A stretch of 64,000 nucleotides of DNA from Nymphaea colorata (Eukaryota > Streptophyta > Magnoliopsida > Nymphaeales > Nymphaeaceae), in contig NC_045145.1 in the NCBI RefSeq assembly GCF_008831285.2, positions 5,144,802 to 5,208,801 on the forward strand. Reading direction: 5' to 3'. Position 1 is the stretch's first letter; the number at the start of each line of letters is the position of its first letter. The translations under genes and the position numbers were made by a program. Of this stretch, positions 24,999 through 37,927 are shown one piece after another. The notes beneath the pieces were generated by a model, which did no database searches, was not told the DNA's origin, and saw only the letters and a list, made by a program, of their open reading frames with translations.

Positions 24999-27090
24999 CT
25001 AACTTTCAATAAGTAGATGCAATTTTTTTAGTCAAAACCAGATCTTGGAATAGGAACTAGTAAAATCATGGATCCCCCGGAAACCATATTCCAAATCAAG
25101 AAACCATAAACAAAGTAAAACTCATCATCCTTGTCCTACAAAATTATATTTTTTCCTTCCGCCGCCAACCCTGATGTTTCCGAGGTTACAATAACATTTT
25201 TTCTTTTTGCCGCAGAATTTCAGACGAGAGAACTTTAGACTGATGCAAGATCGAAACAAATGAGGTGGACATGGTGATGACGTGCAGGACGATTCACTTG
25301 ATATTCAAAAATCACGAAAAAAAAAAAGGTAAAAAGCTAACCCCAGTTGAATCTTAGGTTTGAAATGTAGGAAATAAAGTTTCCCTTTTAGAATATGAAT
25401 GCAACCTTATAGCAATCTTCCCACCTGACCAAGGTATACCCAACCAAAGCAATTTACCTAATTAATATACACATAAACACTCACAGAAAGAATACTCTAC
25501 CAAAGTAATCTATACATTACATATTAATAATAAATGCTTCGACCAAAATCATGGAGAATTGTTTCTGCTCAACTAAATCCGTTTCTGACGATACATCAGC
25601 AGGAGAGAAAAAATTGAAACTTCTGACCATTGAAAATCAGGTCACGGCTTTGGTATATCTCCAACCGAATAAACATCAAAACTGCCTCAAGAAATTAAGA
25701 ATGCCAAAAGCATGTGTGGCATCTAGAAGGCTGACATGGTTAAAGAAGCTTTCTCAACTTTAATTAGCAGCAGCAAATGTGACAAAAGGCATGATAAGCA
25801 GGAACATAGATTGGAGACCAACCTTTCAACATGTAGCCAAACATCATCATCGCCAATCTCAGAATCAAGGAAAGCAAGCATCAGAAATAATATTTTCAAG
25901 GCAAAGCGTCTTGAAGATGTACGACTGCATTCGCAGCAAGATGACCTTCAGTCCACAACATCCGTACCGATTTTCAGGAATAAATTCACCGGAAATGAAA
26001 TCGATCACACCGACACCAAAAAAATTGCAGCAGAAAAGCACTGAAAGGATCGACGAATATGATAAGGGTTGAAGAAAAGGAAACCCCACTTCCAATCTCA
26101 AACTCAACCTCCCAATTTATAAGGAAGCGAATGAACAAAAGCAAGAAAAACAAAAAGGAGACATCAAGAAGCGAAACTACACCGGCCACCTGGAGGGACA
26201 GAATTACTTGAAAAGAACTGTTGCACAACTGAAATTCTTAGTGAAGCTTTAAAAAAGTGAAGTTTTAGGCACCGTACAGGAGAAAAACGAAGGCTAGCAA
26301 AACCACATGATCTTCACAATTTCATGAGTTCACCAAGACTAAAAAGAGGTAAAACTGCAGAAATCACCACTATAAGCTTTTTCAACGAATAATCCTGCCT
26401 TCAATTTTTTCCTTTCAACTAAGTGAATAAAAAAAAACGATCAGGAGAAATAACAGCACGATTTTTTTAAAAAAGGAAAGCGACAACAACAAAGCGATCG
26501 AAGAGACTCTAACCTACAGGAGAAACCACCAGACCTCAAACCAAAGTGCAGAACCTCGGTTATTTTCAAAATCCCAGCATCCCCAAAACGACAGAAAAAA
26601 GGACGTAAGTTACCACTGAAATCAAACTTCTGATGGAAAGAAAAGGAAACCAAACCCCGAGATAAACAAGCAACACCTTCCAGAGTCGAGTTCCAGTTAT
26701 TCCAATCTCGTACTAGCTCCCCCAAATTCCTAATTATAGTAAAAGAATAAAAATTGATCAGGGAAGCACCACAAATTCATTGACTTCTCCAAATTTCCAC
26801 CTTCCAGAAAACAAAAAATTCCAAAGGAAGAAGAAGACAACGACGACGAAGAAGAAGAAGAAGGAAGTCTATCAAGGGCACTAAGAAGCACTAAGCCAGA
26901 CACCCGCAAGGGAAGACAATGGTGGCGCGAACCAGGAAACACACACACACACACACACACAAAGAAGGTTGCCTCTGGAAGCTTCGGAGGAAGAAAGAGG
27001 GGCTCCCTCCGCTAGAATTCCCCCCCTAGGGCTGCCGCTCTGCAATTTCCTCGCCGAGAAATTAGAGCTTCGGAAAGGGAAATCTGTGGC
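24999..27090 (-). other. Probable EXO70 5' leader with intron and first UTR exon
   Basis: No coding feature is visible. The segment 26800-27080 is GC-richer and purine-rich on the plus strand (pyrimidine-rich on the transcribed strand) and contains an (AC)n run at 26939-26961, as in plant first exons. About 1.8 kb of AT-rich sequence separates it from the EXO70 ATG, which fits a 5' UTR intron. Splice sites are not fixed. Confidence 0.45.
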
Positions 27091-27519
27091 TTTGAATAAA
27101 AGATGTTAAAATATCTTTTATTTAAAATTATAAAAAAAAATTGGTATTTTAATTGAGAATTTTTTGAAAATTAAGTTGTTTTAATTAAAAAGAAGTGGAA
27201 AGAAGTCGGTGTTTCGGATACAAGGTTAGATTTGGCTCTGATATTAATTCTGGATTTATTTGGCTTCCAATTTAAATGACAAAATAAAAAATTACAGCTC
27301 ATTAGCAGTTTAATTCGATAATCCAACCATTTTTTAAATTGTTTAGGTATAATTTGTACATTTTTCTTTATTAAATTTCAAATCGGACTCTTGAATTGGA
27401 TCGGGCAATATATGGTTATCGGGTTGGTGAGTACAAATTATAGTTTTCAATTCAAATCAGTTATATTGTGACATCGACCCTGACTCTGCGTAGTGACGTA
27501 GGCATTAGGTGAGTCTCTT

Positions 27520-27570
<51 letters not shown>

Positions 27571-29928
27571 GCAAAGCTTCTAAATTATTGTCAAAAATGT
27601 ATTAAGACAACAGGTAAGCATTCGTTTATGTTTGTAAATACCAATCCAATATAAAACATCTTTTATTTCAAGTTGCTTTTAAGAAAAAAATAATATGAAA
27701 AACTCGATGTAATAAGAGTTGTTCATTTCTTTATTATTAGGAAAACAAGTAAAACTCAAAAAATGACTGGTTTAGTGCATGATTGTCCTTAAAACTTTAT
27801 TAAGATTAGATTTATACGGCTAAATTATATAAACTACTCTAAAAATCAATTTTTAATGGTCTGATTTTGTTCTTGACCTAGTGATCTAGGATCCACCAAT
27901 TACTCTCTCTCTCTCTCTCTCTATCCCTCTCTCTCTCTATATATATAAGGTAATTTTCATTTAAGAAAATGAAGTTCCTAATTAATTTTGTATTTATAGT
28001 AGTCGTTGTGGATTAGCTTCTTTTTTTTCTATCACCTTTTCACGTGCATTTTGTTTATACCCATAGTTTATATACCAATTTAAAAGTGATTTGAAGGGAG
28101 TTGTTGGATAATTTTTCCAATAAATATTTTATAGTCTTAACATAAAGTTCCAAATTAAAGCAAAAGACTCAATATTGTTGGGTTATATATATATATATAT
28201 ATATATATTAGGTCTGTAAGTTTTATGTATCAAGTTAAAATCCTTTTAGAGTGACGGCATGACGTAAGGTTTTTTTTTTAAATAAACATATTATATACAT
28301 TTTGCAATTACAAGGTATACCATCAACATGTATCAATAAAATAATAACAATAAATAACATTAACATAATAATCATAAAAGGTGTTGTTCAATTCTTCTAT
28401 TTCCATGTGATGTTGCTTGGTAAAACTTGGTTCTCAAGATTCATTCCATCAAATATTTTAAACATGAGAAATTTTAAATATCTTATATTCAACTTAAAGG
28501 AAAAAAAGAGCATTTGATTGCAAATTTTAAGTTAGAACAAGACAATTTAGGAGCCATTTGATAAAAATTTAATATCTTCAATAGTTTTTTTTTTAAGACT
28601 AAATCTACAAAAAAAAAAAAATTGGAACTGGGTCGTCGTACAGAAGTGAATGCAAATTATTTTTGATGGCAACGTTTGCCTGCCGACATACGGCAGTACG
28701 GTGTGGATACGAAGAATCGGGTCGCACTTCTTTTCATCACCGTGGTTTTCTTTTTCTTGGTTGGCAGACTTGGGACTCACATTGATTTGGATCCGCAGAA
28801 GACTAGGTCACCATCTTAATAAGTGGACTCGGTCAAGTTTTAAAATAACATGAATCGAGCAAGTCAGGTTAAGTTGGGGCACATCGACGCAGGCCAACCA
28901 GGTCAAGGTGAGGCACATGACTTGGTCGAGTTTTAAAATAACACGAGTCAGGTCAAGTTGGTGCGCATCAACCCAGGCCAACCTTGATTCCTAGCCAGAT
29001 TGTTCGAATGATTCAAGCCGACTCCGGTGATTCCCAAGCCAACTATGTTTTTTTATTACTTTTTTGGATTAAAGAGAAACAAAAATCTTCAAACCATCGG
29101 TTGCTCGAGTGGATTGTGAGAGGTTGGAAAATTTTTCTATCTCAATTTCAATGGAAAAATACACAAATCTGTATATATATATATATATATATAGACAAAG
29201 AAAGAGAGAGAAAGATATAGATAGATATATATATATAGAGAGAGAGAGAGAACTTGGTGAAAACCAGAAAGCATTCTAATATGTCTATATAAAATTGTTT
29301 ATAAAATTTCTTGATTCAAGTTGTTTTTATGAAAAAAATAGATCTTTCTATGTTGATGCTATAGGAGCCGTTGAATTTTGCTTATTACAAACACCTTATT
29401 AAAGTTCAAAAAAAGATAACCTTAATATAGGTTTTGCATCAATTTATTTTTAAAATGTTAAATTGCAAAAAAAAAAAACAGTTTAAACGTCACATTTCAA
29501 TGATCTTGTTTTTGTTTGACTACCCAATCTATATCAATTTTCATATATATATATATAAACTCAAAAGGAAAGGCAAACCTTACCAAATTATGGCAGCCGT
29601 AAAATATTAAAATGTTGAACCCTTTTACCTTTTTTCTTCATGTCAACTCATGTAAATACAAAAAGACAATTCATCTTTTCAAATTTGTAGATTATAAAGT
29701 CTGAAACAAGCTTTTATTCATGTGCATCACTCGGCGACTTGGTTTCCAAGTCTCACTCATCGGCACATCGCCATCAATAAGTCACACGGACCTCAAATTT
29801 CCATAAAATATTTCTTTTGACCTTGTGAACAAGTGGGAAAAAGTTGCATTTTTATTTTATGTCTCCTTCAAGTTAGCACGGGACATATTGAATCTCGTGT
29901 TTGAATGAGATATGTTAGCATATTAGGC
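27091..29928. other. Gene-poor AT-rich region with microsatellites
   Basis: No gene. (TA)n runs lie at about 27522-27567, 28182-28208, 29171-29193 and 29543-29557. A (CT)n run lies at 27904-27939, and GA/TA-rich sequence at 29200-29250. Homopolymer tracts are frequent. A short stretch near 28630-28800 is GC-richer but matches nothing I know. Confidence 0.7.
28826..28983. repeat. Two-copy tandem duplication, ~98-bp period
   Basis: GAGTTTTAAAATAACA followed by caggt(c/t)aagttgg, gcaCATCGACGCAGGCCAACC or a close variant, occurs twice (about 28826-28900 and 28922-28983) with scattered changes. Confidence 0.7.
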
Positions 29929-30155
29929 TTTTTTTTTTCTTTTTTTTTCCTTTTTAAAAGTAATTAATGGGGACTAAACCCCTTGTCCTAATTAGGAGAC
30001 CTGAGGGCGAGAGCTCCCCCTCCTCCATGAAATATAGGTAGACCCATGATACACTCTTAATTATAGTGTCACGCTACCATCATTTATAGAGAAGTATAGT
30101 GAGAATCAAACTAACCATTGACCTCTCACCTACTTGCAAGCCTGACCAGTTATGA
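29929..30155 (-). mobile_element. Candidate tRNA-derived SINE
   Basis: On the minus strand the head reads ACTGGTCAGGCTTGCAAG (box A-like). About 35 nt on comes GGTTAGTTTGATTCTC (box B-like, compare GGTTCGANTCC). A unique body with GGAGGAGGGGGAGC follows, then an A-rich tail (the T-run at 29929-29955 on the plus strand). The layout and ~225-bp length fit plant SINEs. Target duplications are not clear. Confidence 0.4.
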
Positions 30156-30160
30156 TATGC

Positions 30161-30342
30161 CTAGAGGCGGAGCTAAGGTGGGGACCGCATGGGTCCTGGC
30201 CCCACCTAAAAATAAAAATTCTTAAAATTTTATACGTAAATTTTAAAGATTTCTATATAAAAACTTTTAAAAAATGATATTTCAACTTTAGTCAAAATTT
30301 AAAAGCTTTAATTCGGTCCCATGTGCCTAGCTATGTCCATTG
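30161..30342. mobile_element. hAT-like MITE of the GGCGGAG family
   Basis: The left end (AGAGGCGGAGCTAAGG, then GGGGACCGCATGGGTCC and TGGCCCCACC) closely follows the left arm of the 5.75-kb hAT element at 52905. The right end, reverse-complemented, reads GGACATAGCTAGGCACATGGGACC, an imperfect TIR. The interior is AT-rich. The 8-bp duplication is not clear. Probably a deletion derivative mobilised by a related transposase. Confidence 0.5.
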
Positions 30343-30734
30343 GGATATTTGAGTTAAAAGATGGAGTTTTCTTCTTGATTTTTTTTTTTTCAATGTGATA
30401 TGTTTGAAAACAAGACTTGGGATGAGACAATTTAGACAATGAATTTCATTAGACCTACCAAATCATTCAGGTGGATCATTTTGTGGGCTCCTTTTTCATG
30501 AGGATGTCTTTGAAACTCCTGAAAGAAAATTGGTTGTCTCGTAGAAATGATGAGCAAGGAAGGTGAATTCTAGGCCCCTCTTTCATTGAGAAGGGATGCG
30601 CTCTTGTCCATTTGATTTTACAAGAAACACTGTTATCGTTTCAACTAGAAAATAGTCAATTGCAAGATATTTATTTAGACAGCACGAAAGAATGAACAAA
30701 ACAATGCAAAAAAAAAAAAAACAAACTTTGTTTT

Positions 30735-33700
30735 TCAAAAGCGTTGTTTTATGCACCACCACCATACACATTGAAACGACGTTGTGTTGCAAAGCTTGAG
30801 TGAAAACCAGGTTTTCATGAAATTAGGTTTTTCAAGAACACTGTTTTATGTACAACCAAACACACTGAAATGACATTGTATTGCAAAACTCGAGTGAAAA
30901 CGAGGTTTTTCAAACACATTGTTGTATGCACAGCCAAACATTCTGAAACGATGTTTTACTACAAAACTTGAGTGAAAACCAAGTTTTCATGGAGCCAGGT
31001 TTTTCAAAAACATTGTTTTATGTATAGCCAAACACACGGAAACGACATTTGTTGCAAAACTTGAGTGAAAAGCAGGTTTTCATGAAACCAAATTTTTCAA
31101 AACACTGTTTTACACAAAGGCAAACAAACTGAAACGACATTTTGCTGCAAAACTTGAGTAAACCATGTTTTTATGAAACCAGGTTTTTCAAAAACACTAT
31201 TTTATGCACAGCCAAACACATTGAAACGAAGTTTTATTGCAAAACTTGAATGAAAACGAAGTTTTCATGAAATCGGGCTTTTCAAAAACATTGTTTATGC
31301 ATAGTGAAACACATTGAAACGATATTTTCTTGTAAAACTTGAGTGAAAACCAGGTTTTTATGAAATCTATTTTCTCAAAAACACTATTTTATGCACAGCC
31401 AAACACATTGAAACAATGTTTTATTGCAAAACTTGAGCCAAAACCAGGTTTTAAAGATTTCTTTATGCACAGCCAAACAAACTGAAACGACATATTGTCG
31501 CAAAACTTGAGTAAAAACCAGGTTTTCAGGAAACTAGGATGTTCAAAAACATTGTTTTATGTACAACCAAACACACTAAAATGATATTTTGTTGCAAAAC
31601 TTGAACGAAAACTAGGTTTTTCAAAAACATTGTTTTATGCAAAGCAAAACAAACTAAAACGATGTTTTCTAGAAAAACTTGAGTGAAAACCATTTTTTCA
31701 TGAAACCAGGATTTTCAAAAACACTGTTTTATACAGAGCCAAACACACTGAAACAGCATTTTGTTGCAAAACTTGAGTGAAAACCAGGTTTTTATGAAAC
31801 AAAGTTCCTCAATAACACTATTTTATGTACAATCAAACACACTGAAACAACTCTTTGTTGCAAAATTTGAGTAAAACCAAACTTTCATGAAACTAGGTTT
31901 TCATCAAACAAGGTTTTTCAAAAATACTGTTTTATGCACAACCAAACAAACTGAAACAATGTTTTGTTGCAAAACTTGATTGAAAACCATGTTTTTATGA
32001 AACCAAGTTTTTCAAAAACACTGCTATATGCACAACCAAACACACTAAAACAATGTTTTGTTGCAAAACTTGAGTAAAACCTAGGTTTTCAGGAAATCAG
32101 GTTTTCAGGAAACCAGGTTTTTCAACAACATGGTTTTATGCACAGCCAAACAAATTGAAACGACGTTTTGTTGCAAAAATTGAACAAAAACCAAGTTTTC
32201 ATAAAACCAGGTTTTTTAAAAACATTATGTTATGCACAACCAAACAAATTAAAAACGACGTTTTATTGAAAAACTTGAACGAAAATCATGTTTTCAGGAA
32301 AATCAGGTTTTTCAAAAATACAATTTTATGCACAACCAAACGCACTGAAATGATGTTTTGTTGTAAAACTTGAACGAAAACAAGGTTTCATAAAATCGGG
32401 TTTTTTAAAAATACAGTTTTATGCACAGCCAAACAAACTGAAACAACATTTTGTTGCAAAACTTGAGTGAAAACCAAATTTTCATGAAACCAGGTTTTTC
32501 AAAAACACTATTTAATGCACACCCAAACACAATGAAACAATGTTTTATTACAAAAGTTGAGTGAAAACAAGGTTTTCATGAAACTAGGTTTTTCAAAAAA
32601 CAATGTTTTGTTGCAAAAGTTGAGTGAAAAAGATGTTTTCATGAAATCGGGTTTTTCAAAAACAGTGTTTTATACATAGCCAAACAAACTAAAACGATGT
32701 TTTGTTGCAAAAGTTGAGTGAAAACCTGGTTTTCATGAGACGAGGTTTTTCAAAAAAACATTGTTTTATACATAGCCAAACAAACTGAAACGATGTTTTG
32801 TTGCAAAACTTGAGCGAAAACTAGGTTTCATGAAACCAGGTTTTTCAAATACACTATTTTATGCATGGCCAAACACACAGAAACGATGTTTTGTTGTAAA
32901 ACTTGAGTGAAAACCACATTTTTCAAAAACACTGATTTATGAATGGACAAACACACTGAAACGACGTTTTATTGCAAAAGTTGAATAAAAACCAAGTTTT
33001 CATTAAACCTGGTTTGTCAAAAACACTATTTTATGTCTAGCCAAATAAACTGAAATGACGTTTTGTTGCAAAACTTGAGTAAAAGCTAAGTTTCTCAAAA
33101 ACACTATTTTATGCACAGCCAAACATACTGAAACGACATTTTGTTGCAAAAGTTGAGTGAAAACAACGTTTTTCAAAAACACTATTTTATGCACAGCCAA
33201 ACATACTGAAACGACGTTTTGTTGCAAAAGTTGAGTGAAAACAACATTTTTCAAAAACACTATTTTATGCATAGCCAAACACACTGAAACAACGTTTTAT
33301 TGCAAAAGTTAAGTGAAAATCATGTTTTCATGAAACCAGACTTTCAAAAACACTATTTTATGTACATCCAAACACACTGAAACTACGTTTTGTTGCAGAA
33401 CTTGAGCGAAAACGAGGTTTTCATGAAAGCAGGCTTTTCAAAAACACTTTTTTATGCACAACCAAACACACTGAAAAACGATATTTTGCAGGAAAACTTG
33501 AGTGAAAGTGAGGTTTTCATAAAACCAGGTTCTTCAAAAACACTTTTTTATGCACAGCCAAACACATTGAAAATACTTTTTGTTGCAAAAGTTGAGCTAA
33601 AACCAGGTTTTCATGAAACCAGGCTTTTCAAAAACACTGTTGTATGCACAGCCAAACACACTGAAAAATGATATTTTGCAGGAAAACTTGAGTGAAAGCT

Positions 33701-34140
33701 AGGTTTTCATAAAACCAGGTTCTTCAAAAACATTGTTTTATGCACAGCCAAACACACTGAAAAGACGTTTTGTTGCAAAAGTTGAGCAAAAACCAGGTTT
33801 TCATGAAACCAGATTTTTAAAATACACTGCTTTGTGGAGAGCGAAACACTTTGAAATGATGTTTGTTGTAGAAGTTGAGTGAAAACCAGGTTTTCATGAA
33901 ACCAGGTTCTTAAAATACACTGCTTTATGCAGAGCCAAACACATTGAAATGACTTTTTTGTGTTATAAAAGTTGAGTGAAAACCAAGTTTTATTGAAACC
34001 ATTTTTTTCAAAAACATTGTTTTATGCACAGCGAAACACACTGAAACGGCGTTTTGTTGCAAAATTTGAGTTGCAAAAGTTGAGTGAAAACCAAGTTTCT
34101 CAAAAACACTTTTTTATGCTCTCCTAAACACAAAGAACTT
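30735..34140. repeat. Tandem array, ~37 copies of a ~94-bp unit (minisatellite/satellite)
   Basis: Each unit reads approximately AACACTGTTTTATGCACAGC, CAAACACACTGAAACGACG, TTTTGTTGCAAAACTTGAG, TGAAAACCAGGTTTTCATG, AAACCAGGTTTTTC. Some units lack the last ~16 bp: 33105-33260 has a 77-78-bp period. Units diverge by point changes and small indels, so this is an old, locally evolved array. It includes 281-nt pseudo-ORFs caused by the periodicity (for example 33003-33284, with a 26-residue repeat). No gene is present. Confidence 0.95.
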
Positions 34141-34195
34141 CGTTTTGCGTGGCCTTAAGGTTATTAAGCATATCCCGTAATTAATAATATGCATA

Positions 34196-34246
34196 AAATT
34201 TGTGGCAATGTCTTTGTATAAAATTTGTGGCAATGTCTTTGTATAA
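34196..34246. repeat. 25-bp direct duplication
   Basis: AAATTTGTGGCAATGTCTTT followed by gtat is present twice in tandem just right of the satellite array. Confidence 0.85.
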
Positions 34247-34264
34247 TCCAAAACAGAATTTAAA

Positions 34265-34400
34265 GCCATAGAGGCATAGCCTAGTTAGTTGGACTAGGGA
34301 ATCGATGAAAGTGCAGTTATCAGTTCGACTACTATGTGCACTACTCCCTTGGACGAAGAATGGTAGATGTGTTATGATGAAGCTAGAAATTTTTTATTAG
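34265..34400 (+). mobile_element. Candidate SINE head with tRNA-like promoter
   Basis: ATAGCCTAGTTAGTTGG matches a pol III box A (TRGCNNAGYNGG). About 37 nt on, CAGTTCGACTACT resembles box B (GGTTCGANNCC). The spacing fits a tRNA-derived SINE head. A full tRNA fold was not found, so it is not called a tRNA gene. The 3' limit is uncertain. Confidence 0.4.
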
Positions 34401-35499
34401 TGGCGCTGAACTATATTTTCAAAAGGGGCTGAAATAAATTTTTTCAAAATTTCTCTATAGGGTAAGAGAAATTTTGAGAAAATTACATGTATTTTTTTTT
34501 TTTTTTGAGAAAATTTTGAGGGGGGCGGCCGCTAAAGCCTATGTTCACCCTTGTTTGACAGGTGTACTGTAGTCTACCAATGAGAAAAAGAAAGAGGACC
34601 TTCAGCAGTATCTCTCCTACAAAATGAAATTAAAGAAAGTTTCTTATGATCTGAAATTCCCAAAATCACATATTTCTGACTTTTGGATGAAATCTTGTAG
34701 TTCTGCAAGAATGACGACATGAGATTTAAGGATAAGTTTTCACTTTGATTTTTTTTGAGGGATCTCGTTCGCGGCATGGCAGTGCTTCGGTCAAGAAATT
34801 AAATTAGCCGGAACGCATGGTGCTGAAGTCCCGGATTTTGACCCTTCCTTAGTAGAATCGACCGGGGAAGGTGGCCGGTGACCTACCATAGGTTGACTGC
34901 CTTTTGAATTGAAAGATTTTTTATTCACCGGCCGGGCAAAGGTCCCAACACGTCATTCACCATTCATTTTTATTAGATTATATTATATTTCTTTCTGACA
35001 TCGAAACTGAAAGAAATGCAACTTGTGGCTTATTAAAATTTTGATATACTGCATTTTTAATGACCTAAGTTTTTATTAAATGTTATGTTCCCTTGTAGGT
35101 GAGCAGGAGGATTACAATTTAAGCCGAACTGTTTTTTTTTTTTTTTTTTTTGGGTCTTCATTCATCTTATGTGTGTTATTAGCAATTTCAATTGCTGTAA
35201 CTTAAAAAAACGTTAAAAAAGAAAAAAGTTTTGTTTTCATTTTTTACGTGTTTTTTCATCTTTATTAACGTTTTTTTTTTGCATTTTTTTATTTTTTAAC
35301 AACTATTTTTTTATTTTTTATTTTTATTTGTTGCAAATCTACTTATCTTTTGATGTATTTGTTATAAGTTTATCTCTTATTTTTTTATTTTTTAAAAATT
35401 TATTGTATTTTTTTCGTTTTTTTCAAGCTCGCTGTATTATATTCGAGAAAAACCTTGCCGTTTAAAACTCCAAAACGTTATTTGTGACTATGGCAAAAA
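34401..35499. other. Intergenic, low complexity
   Basis: T-rich and A-rich tracts dominate (34490-34506, 35132-35151, 35180-35420). No gene is recognised. Confidence 0.6.
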
Positions 35500-35826
35500 A
35501 ATCGATATGAAAGAAATTTAGTATCTGATTAAGAAATCGAATTGCATTCAGATTTACGAAATGGACATCCGATTGGATTCCGATAAAAAAATATTCGACC
35601 GGATTTGGATATGGGTTCAGATCAAATTTATTTTAAATAGATGTTATACATCTAATGCTCTTACATTTTGAAAATCGGCTAAATTTGATTCAAAATTAGG
35701 ATTTAAATATAGTTTTTTTTTTTTTTATTCGTATTTGAATCCAAATTCCAATCGAAATATGTGAATATCTGAAAAGCAGATACGCCGGTTAAAGACATAT
35801 TCAATTCAAATTGTTGTCATCCTTAT
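35500..35826. mobile_element. Dispersed AT-rich repeat, copy 1
   Basis: Shares with copy 2 at 36.78 kb a run of matching blocks: tatacatctaatgct-ttac, TTTGAAAAT, attcgtatttgaatcc and ATATGTGAATATC. The right end, reverse-complemented, reads GGATGACAACAAT, similar to the left end of copy 2 (GGATGTCAATAT), as expected of TIRs. The left end is degraded. Confidence 0.5.
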
Positions 35827-36180
35827 CTATTACTGTTATATGAGAGAGGTCAGAGTACCAAAAAGTCGATCATTTCGATCATAGATGAGAATGTAAAAAG
35901 GGAAGGATTTAAATGCTTGATGAATCAATGGTTAGATATTTCCTGTCCCTTGGTTCATGCTTGTGGGCTTGGACCTTATAATAAGAGACACACTTATGAA
36001 AAGGTATTTAATAAGAAGAATACTATGTTTATGTTTTTGGAATACATGTTCTTAAACCCAGAAAAATGTTTCACATGCCAAAAATTGTGTTATCTTAAAC
36101 ATGAATTTTAAAAAAAATTAAATTATTTTAAAATACCATGCACGAATTTGCATCTATCATTTTAAACTACTTTCAAAATT

Positions 36181-36345
36181 GGCGTGGGGCCAGCCTGAGC
36201 CTGACAAGTAATCGAGCCGGGTTGACATCGGGCCAGGCTGGGCCTGATAAAAGTATTTTTATTAAACTTGAATCAAGCTGGACTTAGTCTGAGCCCAGTC
36301 CATGTAGCTCGGGCCTGGGTCGGCTGGCGCCATGCCACTCTAGTC
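36181..36345. mobile_element. Short GC-rich MITE-like element
   Basis: TGGCGTGGGGCCAGCC on the left and TGGCATGGCGCCAGCC (reverse complement) on the right form an imperfect terminal inverted repeat around ~165 bp. The sequence is much richer in GC than its flanks. No target duplication was recognised. Confidence 0.45.
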
Positions 36346-36777
36346 TCTAGAGTAAAAAATTTTGACAAAAATGCATGAAACTTAGAACTTTGAATTCTCT
36401 AAGTCCCGTCATTGATTCCTTGTTTTTAGCTGCGAGAGACTTGAAACTTAATGTCAAATGGTCAAATGGATGTCTGCTTTTGTCACAAGGTCAATTGGTC
36501 AGGAGATCTCCAAAGTTTTGACTGCATGGAGATTCGACACCATTTTCAACCCAAAGGAAAAAGTCGGCAACCACTGGCGGAGGTCAGATATTTTTTTTAA
36601 AATATAAAATTACTATATAGGAAATTTTTTTTTAGAAATTTAAATGATAAACTTAAATAAAAGGCAACATGGTGAAAATTTCTTTATTTTTAAGTGAGCA
36701 TTTTTAAACATTTGTCTTTATATATATTACACTAAAAAACCCTATTTAACTCAACAAATTTATTTGATGGTTTAAAG

Positions 36778-37140
36778 TAGGGATGTCAATATATTCTATT
36801 AGGATCTGATATCCGACCGAACCGAACCGAAAATATCAAATATGAATTTAATATCGGATTAAAAAATCAGATCAGATTCATATTCGAATGTGGATTTGGA
36901 TTGAATTTATTGTTAGTCAAAAATTCTATATCTAATGCTATTACAATTTGAAAATTGTTAAAATCTGGTTACAAATTTGGGTTTGGATTTGGATTTGGAT
37001 TTGGATATGAATATAAAAAATGAATTCGGATTTGACTTTTTTTTTATTCCTATTCAAATCCGAAGTTGAATCCAAAATATGTGAATATCCAAAAAAGTGG
37101 ATATGATTAAGGATACATTCAATCAAAGGGATAAGTTCGA
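36778..37140. mobile_element. Dispersed AT-rich repeat, copy 2
   Basis: Homologous to 35500-35826. Begins AGGGATGTCAATATATTC and contains a short run of GGATTT units (36980-37005). Non-coding, MITE-like. Confidence 0.5.
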
Positions 37141-37256
37141 CACTTGTCCACTGGCATAGGGAACGCGGCGGCAGCCGACTTCATTTTTTGTTTCTTTTAT
37201 TTATAAAAAGTTGAGGTATGGGAGGCCAGTGCCTATGAGACGTGACCACCTCCCCA

Positions 37257-37683
37257 TGGGAATGTTCAACTAGCAAATCGAGCCAAGCTGAGCCAGCTCG
37301 AACTCGAATCTACTCACATATTACTTGGCTACAGCTCGACTTAAGCTCGAGCCGGGCTGTATGAGGCAAGCTCGAGCTCGACTCGGTTAACCAAAAGTGA
37401 GCTCGAGCTCGACTCCTTTAATCTTGTCAATAAATAATGATCCTCATCTTCTTCAGGCTACGAGAAAAAAGAAACAGTTGCAATATTATAACATTGTTCT
37501 TCTCTAAAACATAAAAACAATGTGTGAAGAGTACAAACCTAAATTTTACTGCTTACATCAAAATTCAATTTACACCGATTCATACAACCTATCATTCAAA
37601 CCAAAAAAACTATTACCTGATTTGTGGTTGCATAGCTCGATAGAAAGAGGAGGTGGGAGGGAAAATAAGAAGAAAACGAAGTA

Positions 37684-37734
<51 letters not shown>

Positions 37735-37927
37735 AAATGAAAATAAAAAGAGGGACATAGCATGACAAATGAAAAACAAACGAGCTAAGGTTAGCTTAAA
37801 CAAGTTGAACTCTTTTAACTAGAATTTGACTCGAGCTCGAAATCAATAAATGAGTCGAGCTCGAGCCGAACTGTTACGAGTGAGTTCGAGTCGAGCCCAA
37901 GCTAGCTCGACTCATTGTACATTCCTA
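37257..37927. mobile_element. Non-autonomous hAT-like element, 671 bp
   Basis: The ends TGGGAATGTTCAA and TAGGAATGTACAA (reverse complement) match. Subterminal GAGCTCGAGC-type inverted sequences lie inside both ends (37320-37410 and 37835-37910). The 8-bp flanks CCTCCCCA (37249-37256) and CCACCCCA (37928-37935) differ at one base, consistent with a hAT target duplication. The interior holds a (GA)n run at 37690-37727. Non-coding. Confidence 0.75.

Noticed and set aside
30735-34140. CRISPR-like or coding repeat array
   Set aside because: The unit is diverged end to end with no constant repeat/variable spacer pattern. ORFs such as 33003-33284 (-) arise from a period that is a multiple of three.
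34265-34350. tRNA gene
   Set aside because: Promoter-like boxes are present but no acceptor stem or cloverleaf could be drawn. SINE head is more likely.
37570-37803. ORFs over the (GA)n tract
   Set aside because: Low-complexity translation inside a MITE.
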